Counted from the stretch's first letter, positions 10,431 through 19,779 are shown. The stretch: 22,647 nt of DNA from Thamnocephalis sphaerospora (GCA_003614735.1 KZ992666.1:1-22647); one strand, 5' to 3'. Numbers and translations: made by a program. Notes: generated from the letters alone by a model not told the origin.

Positions 10431-11221
10431 GCTGTTTGTCGAATGATTATCCGCGCACGCCATCAGCCGTCCGTACTCCTCCAAACCGGGCTTGAGTTTC
10501 CAAGCTCTGTGCACCTGTCACCTGTGCTGCTAGAGTACAGCATTATCATGAATGAATAACGCGACCGACAGACTATATGTCCGTGCTATTACCATGGTCG
10601 GAAAGCTATTTGAGTATTGCGTGCCATCGGCGAAACAGCCCTCAACTCATCATGCCAGCGTGCACACAAGGCTTACTTTCTTTGTGCGTCAGAGACACAG
10701 TCTGCATCGGGCCATCAGCTAATCTGCATTGTTGAACAAGATAGCCTGCATAGAATGGTGGCAGAGTAAGGCACAATAGATCATCCGGCTATCAGTATAT
10801 GCCTTTTCTTTGGGCCCGGGTTATGCTGTGGCCTTGCGTGCTGGTAAGCGAACGGTGATGACTCGCTGTATGACAAACACACTGTAAAGAAAATGGCGCC
10901 ACCACACGGCATCAGCACCAGCAAGGGTAGCTGTTAGTGCTACACCTCTGTTCACTTTGGATGCAGTGTCGTGACAGTGGCAACGCGTACTACCACTGCT
11001 TGCTCAAAGCACACTGAGATCACTTTGCAATGTTTTGGACACACATTCCATTTGTACGCGCCCCGTGTACGCACTCCATCGTTTGCGCAGCAAGATGTAG
11101 GCTAGGCGCACCTGAAGCTGCTGACAATGACAAATGCCATTCTCTTTTGGCATGCTGCATCACCAGTACGCGTGCTCTATTGGTAGCTGTAACCACTGGT
11201 TGGCACAAATATCTGCCGCTG
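10431..11221. other. Spacer between lipase copies, no gene seen
   Basis: The first 140 bp or so is probably lipase A 3' UTR. An ATGAATGAATAA stretch near 10548 resembles TTGAATGATAG at about 13653 behind copy B. The remainder has only short open frames without recognisable motifs and no tRNA-like structure. It marks the non-duplicated or diverged segment between the two copies. Confidence 0.55.
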
Positions 11222-11941
11222 CTCAAGGCCTTGCTGCATGATGTATCGTTTGCCATCTAGGCAACAGCATGCTCTGTGTCATGCTTCTTGGCAACCCCTC
11301 ACCGGCTCGGCCACAGCCCCATCAATCCCACATGCCGTTACATGTTCGCGAAGGTGAGAGCGGAGCAGCAGCGGTCGCATGTGCGTGCACGACAAAGCTT
11401 GGCCCGCACTGCGGAGGTTGGCTAGTGTAACGGATTGTTCACATAGCATCACCGTTACACGACGCGTGGGGAACGAGGCAGTAGCAGGTGCCATTTCTAG
11501 CGCATGCGCAGGGTCACAGCCAGCTGCATGTGATTTAAGGCGCCAGCTAAAAAGCGCAGGGTGACAGTGCCGACATTCGTGTCCATCGCGGTCGGCTACG
11601 CACACGCCAACTTCGTATCGGCGCACCATCAATGAACTAGCAAATGGTGCTATATGTGGCACATGAGACGCAAGCATCTTCGCCGGCTTTTACCCTGCCT
11701 TGTGTACTTTCCTTTTCCCCGCTGCCGTTTGCAGCTCGTGGAACGAGAAATGCCATTCCGTTGCACGGCCTGTTTTAGACCACCTGACCTCAAGCCCCAC
11801 ATAGCGATACGCCTGCACGTGTAATATTACTATACGCAGATGTTAAGTTGGAGGCTGCCAGTCATGCCAGACGTAATGCGTCGTAGACTGTGCCAGCGTT
11901 GACCTCCGTGCCTCTTCTTGCGCGAGACGGACCGACGATGC

Positions 11942-11948
11942 TATAAAA
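11942..11948 (+). promoter_or_regulatory. TATA box of lipase copy B
   Basis: TATAAAA lies at the position homologous to the copy A box, about 390 bp before the ATG, and is followed by CGGGCGA, CCTTTGGT and CTACATCCGC, as in copy A. The box itself differs (TATATAA against TATAAAA). Confidence 0.6.
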
Positions 11949-12335
11949 CGGGCGATAGCCTTTGGTCTGCTGCCGAATCTACATCCGCTCTTCACCTCCG
12001 TCTCCTAGCGAGTCCACATCGCACCTTTCCGCTTCGGCTCCGTCAGGGTTACTGTACCTGTTGCGCCAACCTGTTTGCCACCCGAAATCATTGTAATTCA
12101 TCCGGCGTGCTTTCCTCTCCTGCAGTAGCTCGTGACCTGCCGCACACCCAACACCGCCATCATCAGCAAGTCTGTTGGCCAAAGTTCACGTTATTTATTC
12201 ACGATACGACAACCCTGCGCTTTGGTCCTGTCGCTTGTTCATCCTCCTGCTTACGTCTCTTCGCCCTACCGTGTTCTCATCTTCCTGTCACCCCATTCTC
12301 ACGCACTTGTATTAACGTTATCACTCAGCGCCACC

Positions 12336-13526
12336 ATGTTTGCACGTGTCAAACCATTCGTGCTCCGGAAAATGCTCCTGGTGGTCATGTTCCTAATGTC
12401 CTTGACTGCAGGATTAGTGCATGCAGACAAGCCAGGCGATGTAATCATCAACGGCAACACAGGCTCGGCCAAGACCGTGCCCGTAAAGGAACTGGTGAAG
12501 GATCTGCCAAGCACTGCCGAAATGGTCTCGCTCATCGCCGACTGGGCCAAGCTGATGACTCTCCTGCCATTCAGCATCAAAACCAACAAAACCTCACAGT
12601 GCAGCAAGGACTCCAATGTGCCGTATTATCCGGTGAACCGAATATCCAATGATGTTGCACGCACGTATGCCAAGTTTGCCGGCGTTGGCTACTGTATCCT
12701 GGACAACATGATCCGCAGCTGGACTTGCCTTGGCCACTGCAAGGATGGCACCGAGGGTACCGAGGTCGTTATACTGAGCAAGGACGAAAGCACCGACGTC
12801 AAGTACTATGTTGCCGTCAACCATCGACTGAGCTCCATAATCATCGGCATGCGCGGTACACTCACCCCAACCAACATAATGGTTGATCTATCCTGGGTCC
12901 CGCTCGACTACAACGACTTTCCAGGCGCGCCAAACGGTGCCATGGTCCATGCCGGCTTTCTTGTCGCCGCGCTGCATATAAGCGACGCCATCCGTGAGCG
13001 GCTGCTTGCACTGGTCAACAGGTACCCCAAGTACAGTATCGACTTTACCGGGCACAGTCTCGGCGGTGCAGTTGCACAGCTCGTCGCGCTCAATTTCGGC
13101 GCCCGCACGTCCACGCCGACCTCGCGCATTCGTGTAATGACGTATGGCTCGCCACGCATCGGCAACTCAAAGTTTGCAGACACCGTCTCCTTTGCTCGCT
13201 TCAAGGGTCTCACGCGTGTCACCTACAATAACGATCCCGTGCCACACCTGCCGCTCACCAACATGTTTAACCTGTACGAGTTCAAGCATTCTGCTGGTGA
13301 AAAGTTCCTCTCTGGCTGGTGGCTGAGCAGCGCTACAGAATCCAGCACCGGCTGGCTCGGCTGGGTGGCCCAGCGCGTGCGCGACCTGGCAGGCTTTAAG
13401 CCGACCATGGCTGACTGCAATGATGCCCACTGCGAGGACACCAATTGCGCTCTGTCGCGTGCGCCCTACCTGAACATCTTAATGCACCTACGTGCCTTTG
13501 ATATCACCTTTGGCCCGTGGTGCTAA
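12336..13526 (+). CDS. Secreted class-3 (GXSXG) lipase, copy B, 396 aa
   Basis: Paralogue of the lipase at 9240, with the same length and domain plan and one exon. The start at 12336 has a strong context (GCCACCATGT). It opens a signal peptide: MFARVKPFVLRK, then hydrophobic MLLVVMFLMSLTAG, with cleavage likely after VHA. The frame also runs upstream to an ATG at 12132, but that extension has no similarity to copy A. Catalytic residues are Ser241 in FTGHSLGGAV, Asp300 in YNNDPVPHLP and probably His384 in ILMHLRAFD. The tail keeps the Cys pattern (DCNDAHCEDTNC, GPWC). Differences from copy A cluster in the first 70 mature residues and around the EFKHSAGEKFLSGWW segment, so substrate range or pH optimum may differ (inference). 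Its 3' end faces the TMEM62-like gene across 245 bp. Confidence 0.94.
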   Translation: MFARVKPFVLRKMLLVVMFLMSLTAGLVHADKPGDVIINGNTGSAKTVPVKELVKDLPSTAEMVSLIADWAKLMTLLPFSIKTNKTSQCSKDSNVPYYPVNRISNDVARTYAKFAGVGYCILDNMIRSWTCLGHCKDGTEGTEVVILSKDESTDVKYYVAVNHRLSSIIIGMRGTLTPTNIMVDLSWVPLDYNDFPGAPNGAMVHAGFLVAALHISDAIRERLLALVNRYPKYSIDFTGHSLGGAVAQLVALNFGARTSTPTSRIRVMTYGSPRIGNSKFADTVSFARFKGLTRVTYNNDPVPHLPLTNMFNLYEFKHSAGEKFLSGWWLSSATESSTGWLGWVAQRVRDLAGFKPTMADCNDAHCEDTNCALSRAPYLNILMHLRAFDITFGPWC

Positions 13527-13771
13527 GCCGCTTATGCAGCAATTATCCTCCTGCCACTCGCCTTTCCTGACACGTACTTTCACCTGATTTGGATTGCAAA
13601 GTCCCGTACATCCGTCTGTCTGTGCTCCTAAAGAGCAACCATCCTATTCATTATTGAATGATAGCGCTGACGAATATTCATCTACAATATTTTGCACCGG
13701 TGTCATAATGCCACGCGATCTTGTGTTTGCAACTAGGCCAAGGACTGGTGGGGATGCATGCATACAAGCGT

Positions 13772-16235
13772 CTAGTCGCTATGGTCGTTGGACGCACTCT
13801 CGTCAGATGAGCGGTCCTGTTCACCGTTCTCCGAGCCCTGTAGCAACGGCTGGCGCTGCTGCGGGTACGTCTCCTGTGTTGGCACCTCCACGGCAAAGCC
13901 GTAGTGCCATACAAAGTATGCTTGCAACAACACCCACCAGACGGTGCAGAAACCGCCCAGCACGGTTGCCCAGCGGCCAATGCGCCACGAGTTCCAATGC
14001 CACCAGGATTGCACAAACAGGCACCATATGATGCAGGCGCGAACCACCACGTTTCGCGAAAATGGCCGATGCTGCAGCCTTGCCCCGGTAGCCATCGCCT
14101 TCATGTCTGCATCCGCGACGGCGACGAATATATACGTCAAAACCCAGAATTCCAACATGCCCAGACAAAGAGCAGGAACTGCCCAGGTGTCCAGCACCGG
14201 AATCCAGCTGTTGTCGGCCCACACGCCGTACAGATACACCCAGGAAATGCCAATATTGGCGTCAAAGAAAAAGTGTCCTGGATAGAGCGGAAGGCAGACG
14301 ACCCACAAAAAGTGCGAGTAAAGTGCGATCCAAAGAAGGTCGCGGTCCGCCACTACGTAAAGCCGGTGGAACCAGGCCAGCCGCTCCATCCGCAAGAACG
14401 CTAGTGCCCGAGCAGAAGCCCCGCGGCTTTCGGAGAACGCTCGCTTCGCGTGCTGGAGGCGTACTAGCGAGTTGGCGCGCCAGTCGCGCGCGCGATCAGC
14501 GTAGGCAAGATAAGCCAGGTGCACTTTTGGCGGCAATAATGCCAAGCACGCAGTCGCGTACACGATGAGGAACCACCACTTGAACTGTGGCATAATGCGG
14601 CATCGCGACATGTGTTAGCGCGCAGCATCAAAAACACGCTGAAGCAAACTTACAAAGTGCTCGAGGTCCGACTGGATAATGAAGCCGCTTACTCCCGCAT
14701 GGAGTGTCTCACGTTCACCATCCACACGGAACGTGGTCGAGTCTTCGCCGGTGCGTCCCTGAGCATCTACCACAACCACGCGCAGCTGGTGTGCGCGGCC
14801 ATCGTCAAAGTCTGCCGCATTCCACGCGGCAGTCCAAAGCGGAATAAACGATCCAGGAGAACCGTCGCGTGTGCCAGTGCCCGAATAGCGCATGTCGTCC
14901 TTGCGCTCGCCGTCCAGCCACACTTGCACCTCACGCACATCTGCATCCGCAAACACCAGTGCGCGAATATGTGTGCTGCGGCGAATACGCGCCAATGGTT
15001 CGTGCTGTGGCAGCGCATAGCGTGCATCTTTGGGATTAGTGATCAGCACCACCGGCGATGACGGCAGCTTTTCCGGCAGCTCCACAGATGTAATCGGATA
15101 CGGAATCTCTGGCAGCTCGAGCAGCCGGTCGGCAATGCTAATCAGGTCGTGGTCCACCGCTAGCACACGATAGCTTGCCGTCAACTTTAGGTCCGGCAAT
15201 TCCAGCTCCATGAACCCGGTCGGCTTATAGCCCTGTAGCATGTCGCCAAGTCCACCTGCCAGCCGATGTAGATGTCCACAGAGATACACGCTGATGTCAC
15301 GCGAAAGATCCTCAAAGCGACGGCCATCGGATGTTGCGCCAAACACCATGGTCGTCACTGGATAGTGATTTAGCATGATGGTGTGGTTGGCAGTGCGTGC
15401 ACTGTCAATCCTGGCTGCAAACGTGTCCATGTCGGCCGTGTCCAGATACCCGAAAAAGTTGTAGAGCCGACCGGGGCCAGGCTGTGGACAGCCGTCCGCC
15501 GCGACAAATGTGTAGCGACCATACGACTGTTGCATGTCAAACGCCCACCCCGTCCTGTTGGGCGATGCCCCGTACTTGCGGTAAAAGTTACGCCTATGCG
15601 ACCAGTCAGGTACACTAAAACAGTCATGATTACCGCGCAGGTCATGCCAAAACTGCCCGCCCGCCTTATCCAGTGCGCCAGATTCCTGTAGAATGTGTCG
15701 ACAGCATGAATTGGAGAATGCAGGACGACGCTTTGCAGAGACCGCAGCGTACCTTGAGCAGGCGATGATACGTTTGCCATTCGTCCTCGAACTGCACGCC
15801 TGCCTTTTCAACCTCGCTTTTAGCATCGGTCAGATCGCCGGTGGCCACCACCATCGATGGCGAAATCAACGGCAGCGTAGTCCGCAAGAAATGCATTAAG
15901 TGTGCAATACCCCCCACGGTGTGGTAGCGGCTCACGTGCAAGTCTGTGACCTGTGGCGCAGAAGGTCAGCCGCCAGTCTGGTGCTCTCCGCCGCCAGTCT
16001 GCGGTCCTACCTGGACTATGTGAAAGATATTGTCTGGCTTATCATCCATGACAACGGCGTCCTCTGCCCAGCGCGCCGTCCTATCATGCTGCTGCGACAT
16101 ACTGCCCGCCGTGGCGTGTGCCGGCCTGAAGACGCTGACAGCATCCTGGAAGAGCTGGTAGCCGCGCAGCCAGGCCAGCAATGACAGTGGCAACCAGACG
16201 GCACCAAGAAGCCGCAAGCGCCGCTTGCTTAGCAT
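13772..16235 (-). CDS. TMEM62-like membrane metallophosphoesterase, 755 aa, 4 exons
   Basis: Minus-strand exons: 16235-16011, 15950-15753, 15685-14654, 14584-13772; introns of 60, 67 and 69 bp, all phase 0. A hydrophobic N-terminal anchor (about residues 8-24, GAVWLPLSLLAWL) precedes a calcineurin-like phosphoesterase domain with the metal-binding motifs intact: D78-L-H80, G113-D114, G159-N-H-D162, N247-H248 and G278-H-L-H281. A beta-rich region to about 480 and then five or six TM segments follow (FKWWFLIVYATACLALL, LLWIALYSHFLWVVCL, PALCLGMLEFWVLTYIFV, IIWCLFVQSWWHW, TVWWVLLQAYFVW). The tail is polar (EDRSS-type, ends SNDHSD). This architecture is that of the TMEM62 family, whose substrate is not established. 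The metal ligands suggest an active hydrolase, with the catalytic domain probably on the lumenal or outer side. Confidence 0.92.
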
Positions 16236-16541
16236 GCTGCGCAGTAACTGTCCTGCAGACGACTAAAAGACAGATGAACACACAAAAGGCTGTAGCTGAG
16301 CGCGCAGTGCGCAGTGGCGTTGAAGACGACGGTGGCTGTACCGGAAGACGTAATGAGCGATTGAAGAAGCGGGCTACGGTGACATGGCATGTGGTCTCGG
16401 TGGCAACGTCGACCGCCTGACGATGAACTGACTAGTTATTGTGCTTCAAGGACGCGCTTTGTTGTGCTATGGCGTCAACGACGGCCTTTGGCGAGTCAGC
16501 GACCCCTCATCCACAACACCGCACCCGCCCCTTCGTTCGAA
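16236..16541. promoter_or_regulatory. Divergent promoter region
   Basis: These 306 bp separate the start codons of the TMEM62-like gene (-) and the SR-protein gene (+), so both promoters must lie here or within 5' UTRs. No clear TATA box is seen on either strand, which is common for housekeeping genes. The open frames on the plus strand here have no recognisable content. Confidence 0.5.
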
Positions 16542-18015
16542 ATGTCCACCCACAAACGTATGTGCTGCAGACCAGCGGATGAGCCAGCGCTAGCGCCTAC
16601 AGGACTAACGGGTCCGACTAACGGCTTCAATGGCGCCCGATATGTTGACGTGTAGTGTATATCGGCAATCTGTCGAACCGCGTCGAGCGGCGCGAGATCG
16701 AGGAGATGGTATGTGCCGGACGCGCCACTGCCATTGTGCGTCCGACGCGCCGCTGACATTTTCCTGCAGTTTGGCAAGTACGGCCCGCTGCGCGGCGTGG
16801 AGATAAAAAATGGCGGCTTTGGCTTTGTAGATTTTGAGGTAGCCTGCGCGTTGGCAACTACGCTGTCTTGGAACATTCAAGGCTGACGGATATGTGCGCG
16901 GACAGGATGCACGCGATGCCACGGACGCCCAGGAGCGCCTGCACGGCGTAATGGTGGATGGTCTCCGTATTGTCGTCGAATGGTCGCGGTAGGTAGCGCC
17001 AGCAACGCGGAGCTGGAGATGCAGCTGGCATAAGCAACGAACAGCAGCTGACCGGTGGATATGACCATCTGTGTACACACAGACGCTCTGGTGGCGTTAC
17101 TGGCGATACTTGCATGTGAGTACTGTGTGTGCGCACCCATCGACGGCTTGGACAATATGCTCACCAGGATCAACGAATGGGTTGACTCTTCGGCGTGGAT
17201 AGCATTTGCAACGGCTATGGTCACTGGTAAGCTTTACGCGTTGCCCTGCGTGCTTTCGGGATAGGACGCGTAGTGCTCACTACAAGTGCGCGTATTTGCA
17301 CGACACCAGGGCGAGGGATTGCCCAGAGGCGATGCAGTAAGTTTACAGGAGGCCATTTGGACGTCAGCACAGTCTGACCCTCCATCTGCACTTGCACGTG
17401 CGTGTGCACAGTCGTGGCCTGGAAGTGCGCTCTGGTCTTTGTTTCAAGTGCGGCCATCCTGGCCATCTTGCGCGTCAGTGCCGGTGCGTGTGTGATACAG
17501 GCCATGCACGCCAGTGACTACTGTACGCTAATCGATTCGTGCATCGACCCGCGTTGACGCAACGCCCGATACCATACAGCGGTAACGGCCCACCCCCACC
17601 GCCCATGTACGGCGACGGTGGCTATCGCGAAGAACGCGCCCCGTACAGCCGCGGTCGTCACGAGGACCGCTATGACGACCGCCGCGATGACCGCCGCGAT
17701 GACCGTCGTGATGACCGCCGCGATGACCGCCGCGGCGATCGCGCCGATCGCCACGACCGTAGCATGGGACGTTATGGTCAGCGGGACCGCAGTCGTGAGC
17801 GTCGTCGTCATCGGTCGCCCTACAGTCGTCGCCGCTCTGGATCGCGCGAACGCAACGACCGCCGTGACCGCACGCGTAGCCCGCGACGCAGCCCGCGACG
17901 TGGTTCGCCGCCGCCGCCACCCATGCAAAGCCGGCCGCACGGCTCTCAGGAGCGCCGCGAGCGCAGTCCGATTGCTGAACCGGCCTCCTTTGATGATGTG
18001 CCGCCTCAGCGGTAA
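16542..18015 (+). CDS. SR-type splicing factor: RRM, two CCHC zinc knuckles, RS/RD tail; 270 aa, 9 exons
   Basis: Nuclear pre-mRNA splicing regulator of the SRSF7/RSZ class; two knuckles make it most like plant RSZ32/33. Exons: 16542-16557, 16656-16708, 16770-16838, 16906-16988, 17083-17115, 17203-17226, 17310-17336, 17412-17483, 17580-18015; introns 61-98 bp. The RRM is at 5-75, with RNP2 LYIGNL (6-11) and RNP1 NGGFGFVDF (37-45). Knuckle 1 is C84, C87, H92, C97 (CIICNGYGHWARDC); knuckle 2 is C112, C115, H120, C125 (CFKCGHPGHLARQC). The tail (126-270) starts GNGPPPPPMYG and is Arg/Asp/Ser-rich, with SPRR, SRRRSGSRER-type dipeptides for SR kinases. The small exons were found by requiring the knuckles and frame; every junction is GT/AG. 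The stop overlaps a GTAAGC donor-like site at 18012-18017, so a longer isoform is possible. Confidence 0.9.
17674..17733 (+). repeat. 12-bp minisatellite coding DDRR x5 in the SR protein tail
   Basis: Five in-frame 12-bp units follow one another (GACGACCGCCGC, then GATGACCGCCGC-type with one GATGACCGTCGT). They code for Asp-Asp-Arg-Arg repeats in the tail. Alternating acidic and basic pairs mimic phosphorylated RS repeats. The near identity of the units suggests recent slippage. Confidence 0.9.
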
Positions 18016-18740
18016 GCTCCTGCTGTGGCACACATGAGCTGACCTTGTCAAACTGACGCTCTTCTCGGAATAGAATGTAATCGGTGCACCCGTAGGACGG
18101 CACTCTACAGCATCTGTTCGTCTTGCACTCTGCTGCTTCTGCCACCGCTGACAAGCCGTTCATTTGGCCTCACTTTTGGAACGCCGACCAGTACGCTGCG
18201 CATCTGCTCTCCATTCTCCTCCCCGGTCGTCCGCTGGCGCCATGATGCTCTTTCGGAATCTGGCCAGGTTGCGTATGTGGAAGCGGGATGCGCTTCTGGT
18301 ACGGAGTCGCCGTGCACTTCTTGGCCGCCATGGGACGTATCTGGAAATAAATGCTGCTGCGGACACTGGAGTGAACGGACGGACGGGATACTGGATGGTG
18401 CGTGGATGTGAGGTGAGCACGGTGGCATGCTGCGCTTGCGGACGTGCTTGCGTGCGCGTATGCGCCTGTGTGTGTGTACGTGCGCGTGTGCGTGTGCGTG
18501 AGTGTGTGTGTGTATGCGCAGTGAGTCTCTACACACGTGGGTGAGTCTACCCCACGCAAACATCGGCTGGACTGGCATGAATAAACTGGTGTTGTGTGGA
18601 CTGGGTGTGTGCGTAGACACTGTGTGTGCTTATTGCCATGGTCACGCACTAGCCCCCCTTTACCACTCAATTACTTGTCCGTCCTTTTGGTGGCCTTCAT
18701 CCACGCTACACTGCTCTCTCGCGCACGCGCGCAGCACAAC
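18016..18740. other. Gap between SR protein and voltage-sensor-like gene; possible small exon, purine-pyrimidine repeat
   Basis: No complete gene was assembled. From an acceptor-like site (ctctacag, ending at 18111) one plus frame is open for 45 codons with protein-like content (ADKPFIWPHFWNADQYAAHL, LSILLP). A second plus frame nearby reads GMRFWYGVAVHFLAAMGRIW, and the minus strand has a 53-codon frame from a good-context ATG at about 18332. None could be joined or matched to a family, so none is called a gene. The alternating repeat at 18449-18520 is listed separately. Confidence 0.4.
18449..18520. repeat. Alternating GT/GC (purine-pyrimidine) tract
   Basis: About 70 bp of almost perfect alternating purine-pyrimidine sequence, a mix of TG, CG and TA steps (gtgcgcgtatgcgc, tgtgtgtgtacgtgcgcgtg, gtgtgtgtgtatgcgc), broken only by short slips. 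Such mixed (GT/GC)n tracts can adopt left-handed Z-DNA under negative supercoiling. It lies about 220 bp before the voltage-sensor-like ATG, in the likely promoter. Confidence 0.75.
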
Positions 18741-19743
18741 ATGTTTGGCGGAATCCGCTTTGACTTTTTGGAGGACAGCAAGTAGGTGGACTTGCGCTGA
18801 CGGCAACCGGGCGTGCCGAGACGATGCTCACCATGCCATGATGCGTTCCACTGCAACCGCCTGCATCCGCACAGCTACGGCGACCAGAGCTGGGCAAATC
18901 GCGTGCGCCATGCTCGCTTCTACGTCTGGGTGTACGGCATTGGCCTAGCTGTGGCGGCATTGGCCTGGATTATGGTAAGCTGGACGGCGAGCATGTCCTT
19001 ACGCTGCAAGTGACAGTGCGCGCAACGTCATGCTAACGGCTCGTCGCCATCGCCCCCGTCCACGTCCAGTCGTTTGTGGAAAGCTGGTAGGCATCCGATA
19101 TTTGCCTGTGCGCACACGGCTACCATGGCGCTTGACTGACCCTGCGCAATCCGATACCCTGTAGCGGCTCTACCCTCTTCTCCACGCTGGTGACCATCTC
19201 GGTGTTTGCAGTGCCGGTCGAGTCGCTGGTTCGTCTGCTGGCACTTGGACGGGTAAGTGTGCATGATGACAGCAGTTGATTTAGCTCGCTGACATCATGC
19301 ACTGCTTGTTAGCGCTTCTTTGTCTCTGTGATGGACGTGGTGGATTTGACGCTCGGCGTGATTATGACTATTCTGGTGGCGATTGCAGTTTGGAGCGAGT
19401 GCACGGTAGGAAGGCACCGGCTGGCCGCGCTGATGGCGGCCATTTGCCTTGGCCGTAACGGCATTCAGCTGATTCGGCTGCTGATGGCGATTCGAAAGTA
19501 AGCTTGTTGCCTGCAAATGTGCACGTCCTTGATGCTAATACGTTTGACGCGCGCGTTCATTGTGGCAGAGATCGGAGAAACCGCAGTGCACGCGAGGCAA
19601 CGATTGAGTTTGCAGATGTGCGCGGCTATTCTATGGAGTCGGATCGCGGCGACGGCGACTTTGCGCTGGGAGACTCAGAGGACGAGCAGGACGACGCTGG
19701 TCGACGGACACGCCCGACGCATACTGGCGCACATGCAGTCTAG
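18741..19743 (+). CDS. Four-helix voltage-sensor-domain-like membrane protein, 201 aa, 6 exons
   Basis: Exons: 18741-18781, 18875-18974, 19070-19086, 19165-19252, 19313-19497, 19569-19743; introns 60-95 bp, GT/AG, frame kept throughout. Four hydrophobic helices: S1 29-47 (FYVWVYGIGLAVAALAWIM), S2 57-81 (ending VESLVRLLALGR), S3 86-109 (VMDVVDLTLGVIM), S4 119-144 (LGRNGIQLIRLLMAIRK). S2 has Glu72 and Arg76 four residues apart and then LALGRRFF, and S3 has Asp90; this is the usual ion-channel voltage-sensor pattern. There is no pore domain. S1 lacks the Asp that gives Hv1 proton selectivity, and S4 keeps only Arg137 and Arg143 in the three-residue register (with Gln134 and Met140). The tail is acidic (GDSEDEQDD). 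It could be a stand-alone voltage sensor, a divergent proton channel, or an unrelated four-TM protein. An upstream non-coding exon is possible. Confidence 0.7.
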
Positions 19744-19779
19744 TGCTCATAATCTACCCTATTAAATTTACCTTTGCAC

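Larger units (their letters stand above)
8215..10470 (+). repeat. Tandem duplication, copy A (promoter, leader and lipase gene)
   Basis: This copy pairs with 11222-13567. Both begin at an identical 18-base block (CTCAAGGCCTTGCTGCAT at 8215-8232 and 11222-11239). Further matches lie at near-constant spacing: the block ending CGACAAAGCTT (8381-8391 and 11390-11400), the TATA box (8935 and 11942), the leader motif GTTATTTAT (9158 and 12190), the whole coding region, and about 40 bp past the stop (shared ATTATCC). The offset is 3007-3009 bp up to the TATA box and 3096 bp at the ATG. The duplication therefore included about 0.7 kb of upstream DNA. Weak similarity may continue further upstream, to about 8070. 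Confidence 0.8.
11222..13567 (+). repeat. Tandem duplication, copy B (promoter, leader and lipase gene)
   Basis: Partner of 8215-10470. It shares the opening 18-base block, the CATGCTT-TTGG and ACATGC-TACAT motifs (about 11280-11345), CGCATGTG, CGACAAAGCTT, the TATA-proximal block, the lipase gene and a short 3' stretch. The leader is about 89 bp longer than in copy A. Collinearity without inversion points to unequal crossing-over rather than retroposition. Confidence 0.8.

Noticed and set aside
10431-11221. Search for a transposon or inserted element causing the lipase duplication
   Set aside because: I found no terminal repeats, transposase or reverse-transcriptase-like frame, or target-site duplication. 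Unequal crossing-over is enough.
12132-12335. 68-residue N-terminal extension of lipase B
   Set aside because: It would bury the signal peptide, has no counterpart in lipase A, and the ATG at 12336 has a much better context.
13904-14568. Plus-strand open frames inside the TMEM62-like gene
   Set aside because: They are antisense shadows of the membrane-spanning exon, rich in Pro/Arg/Cys, with no motif.
17055-17264. 70-codon plus-strand frame reading VALLAILACEYCV
   Set aside because: It looked like a small membrane peptide, but it covers exons 5-6 of the SR gene in a frame that does not code for the zinc knuckle.
17528-18163. Minus-strand open frames opposite the SR tail (Ala/Val/Thr-rich or Gly/His/Arg-rich)
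   Set aside because: They are the reverse reading of the Arg/Asp/Ser repeats. The plus-strand frame is joined in frame to the RRM and zinc knuckles.
18165-18332. Minus-strand 53-codon frame beginning MAAKKCTATPYQKRIP
   Set aside because: The start context is good, but the composition is unremarkable, no family fits, and competing plus-strand frames look equally likely.
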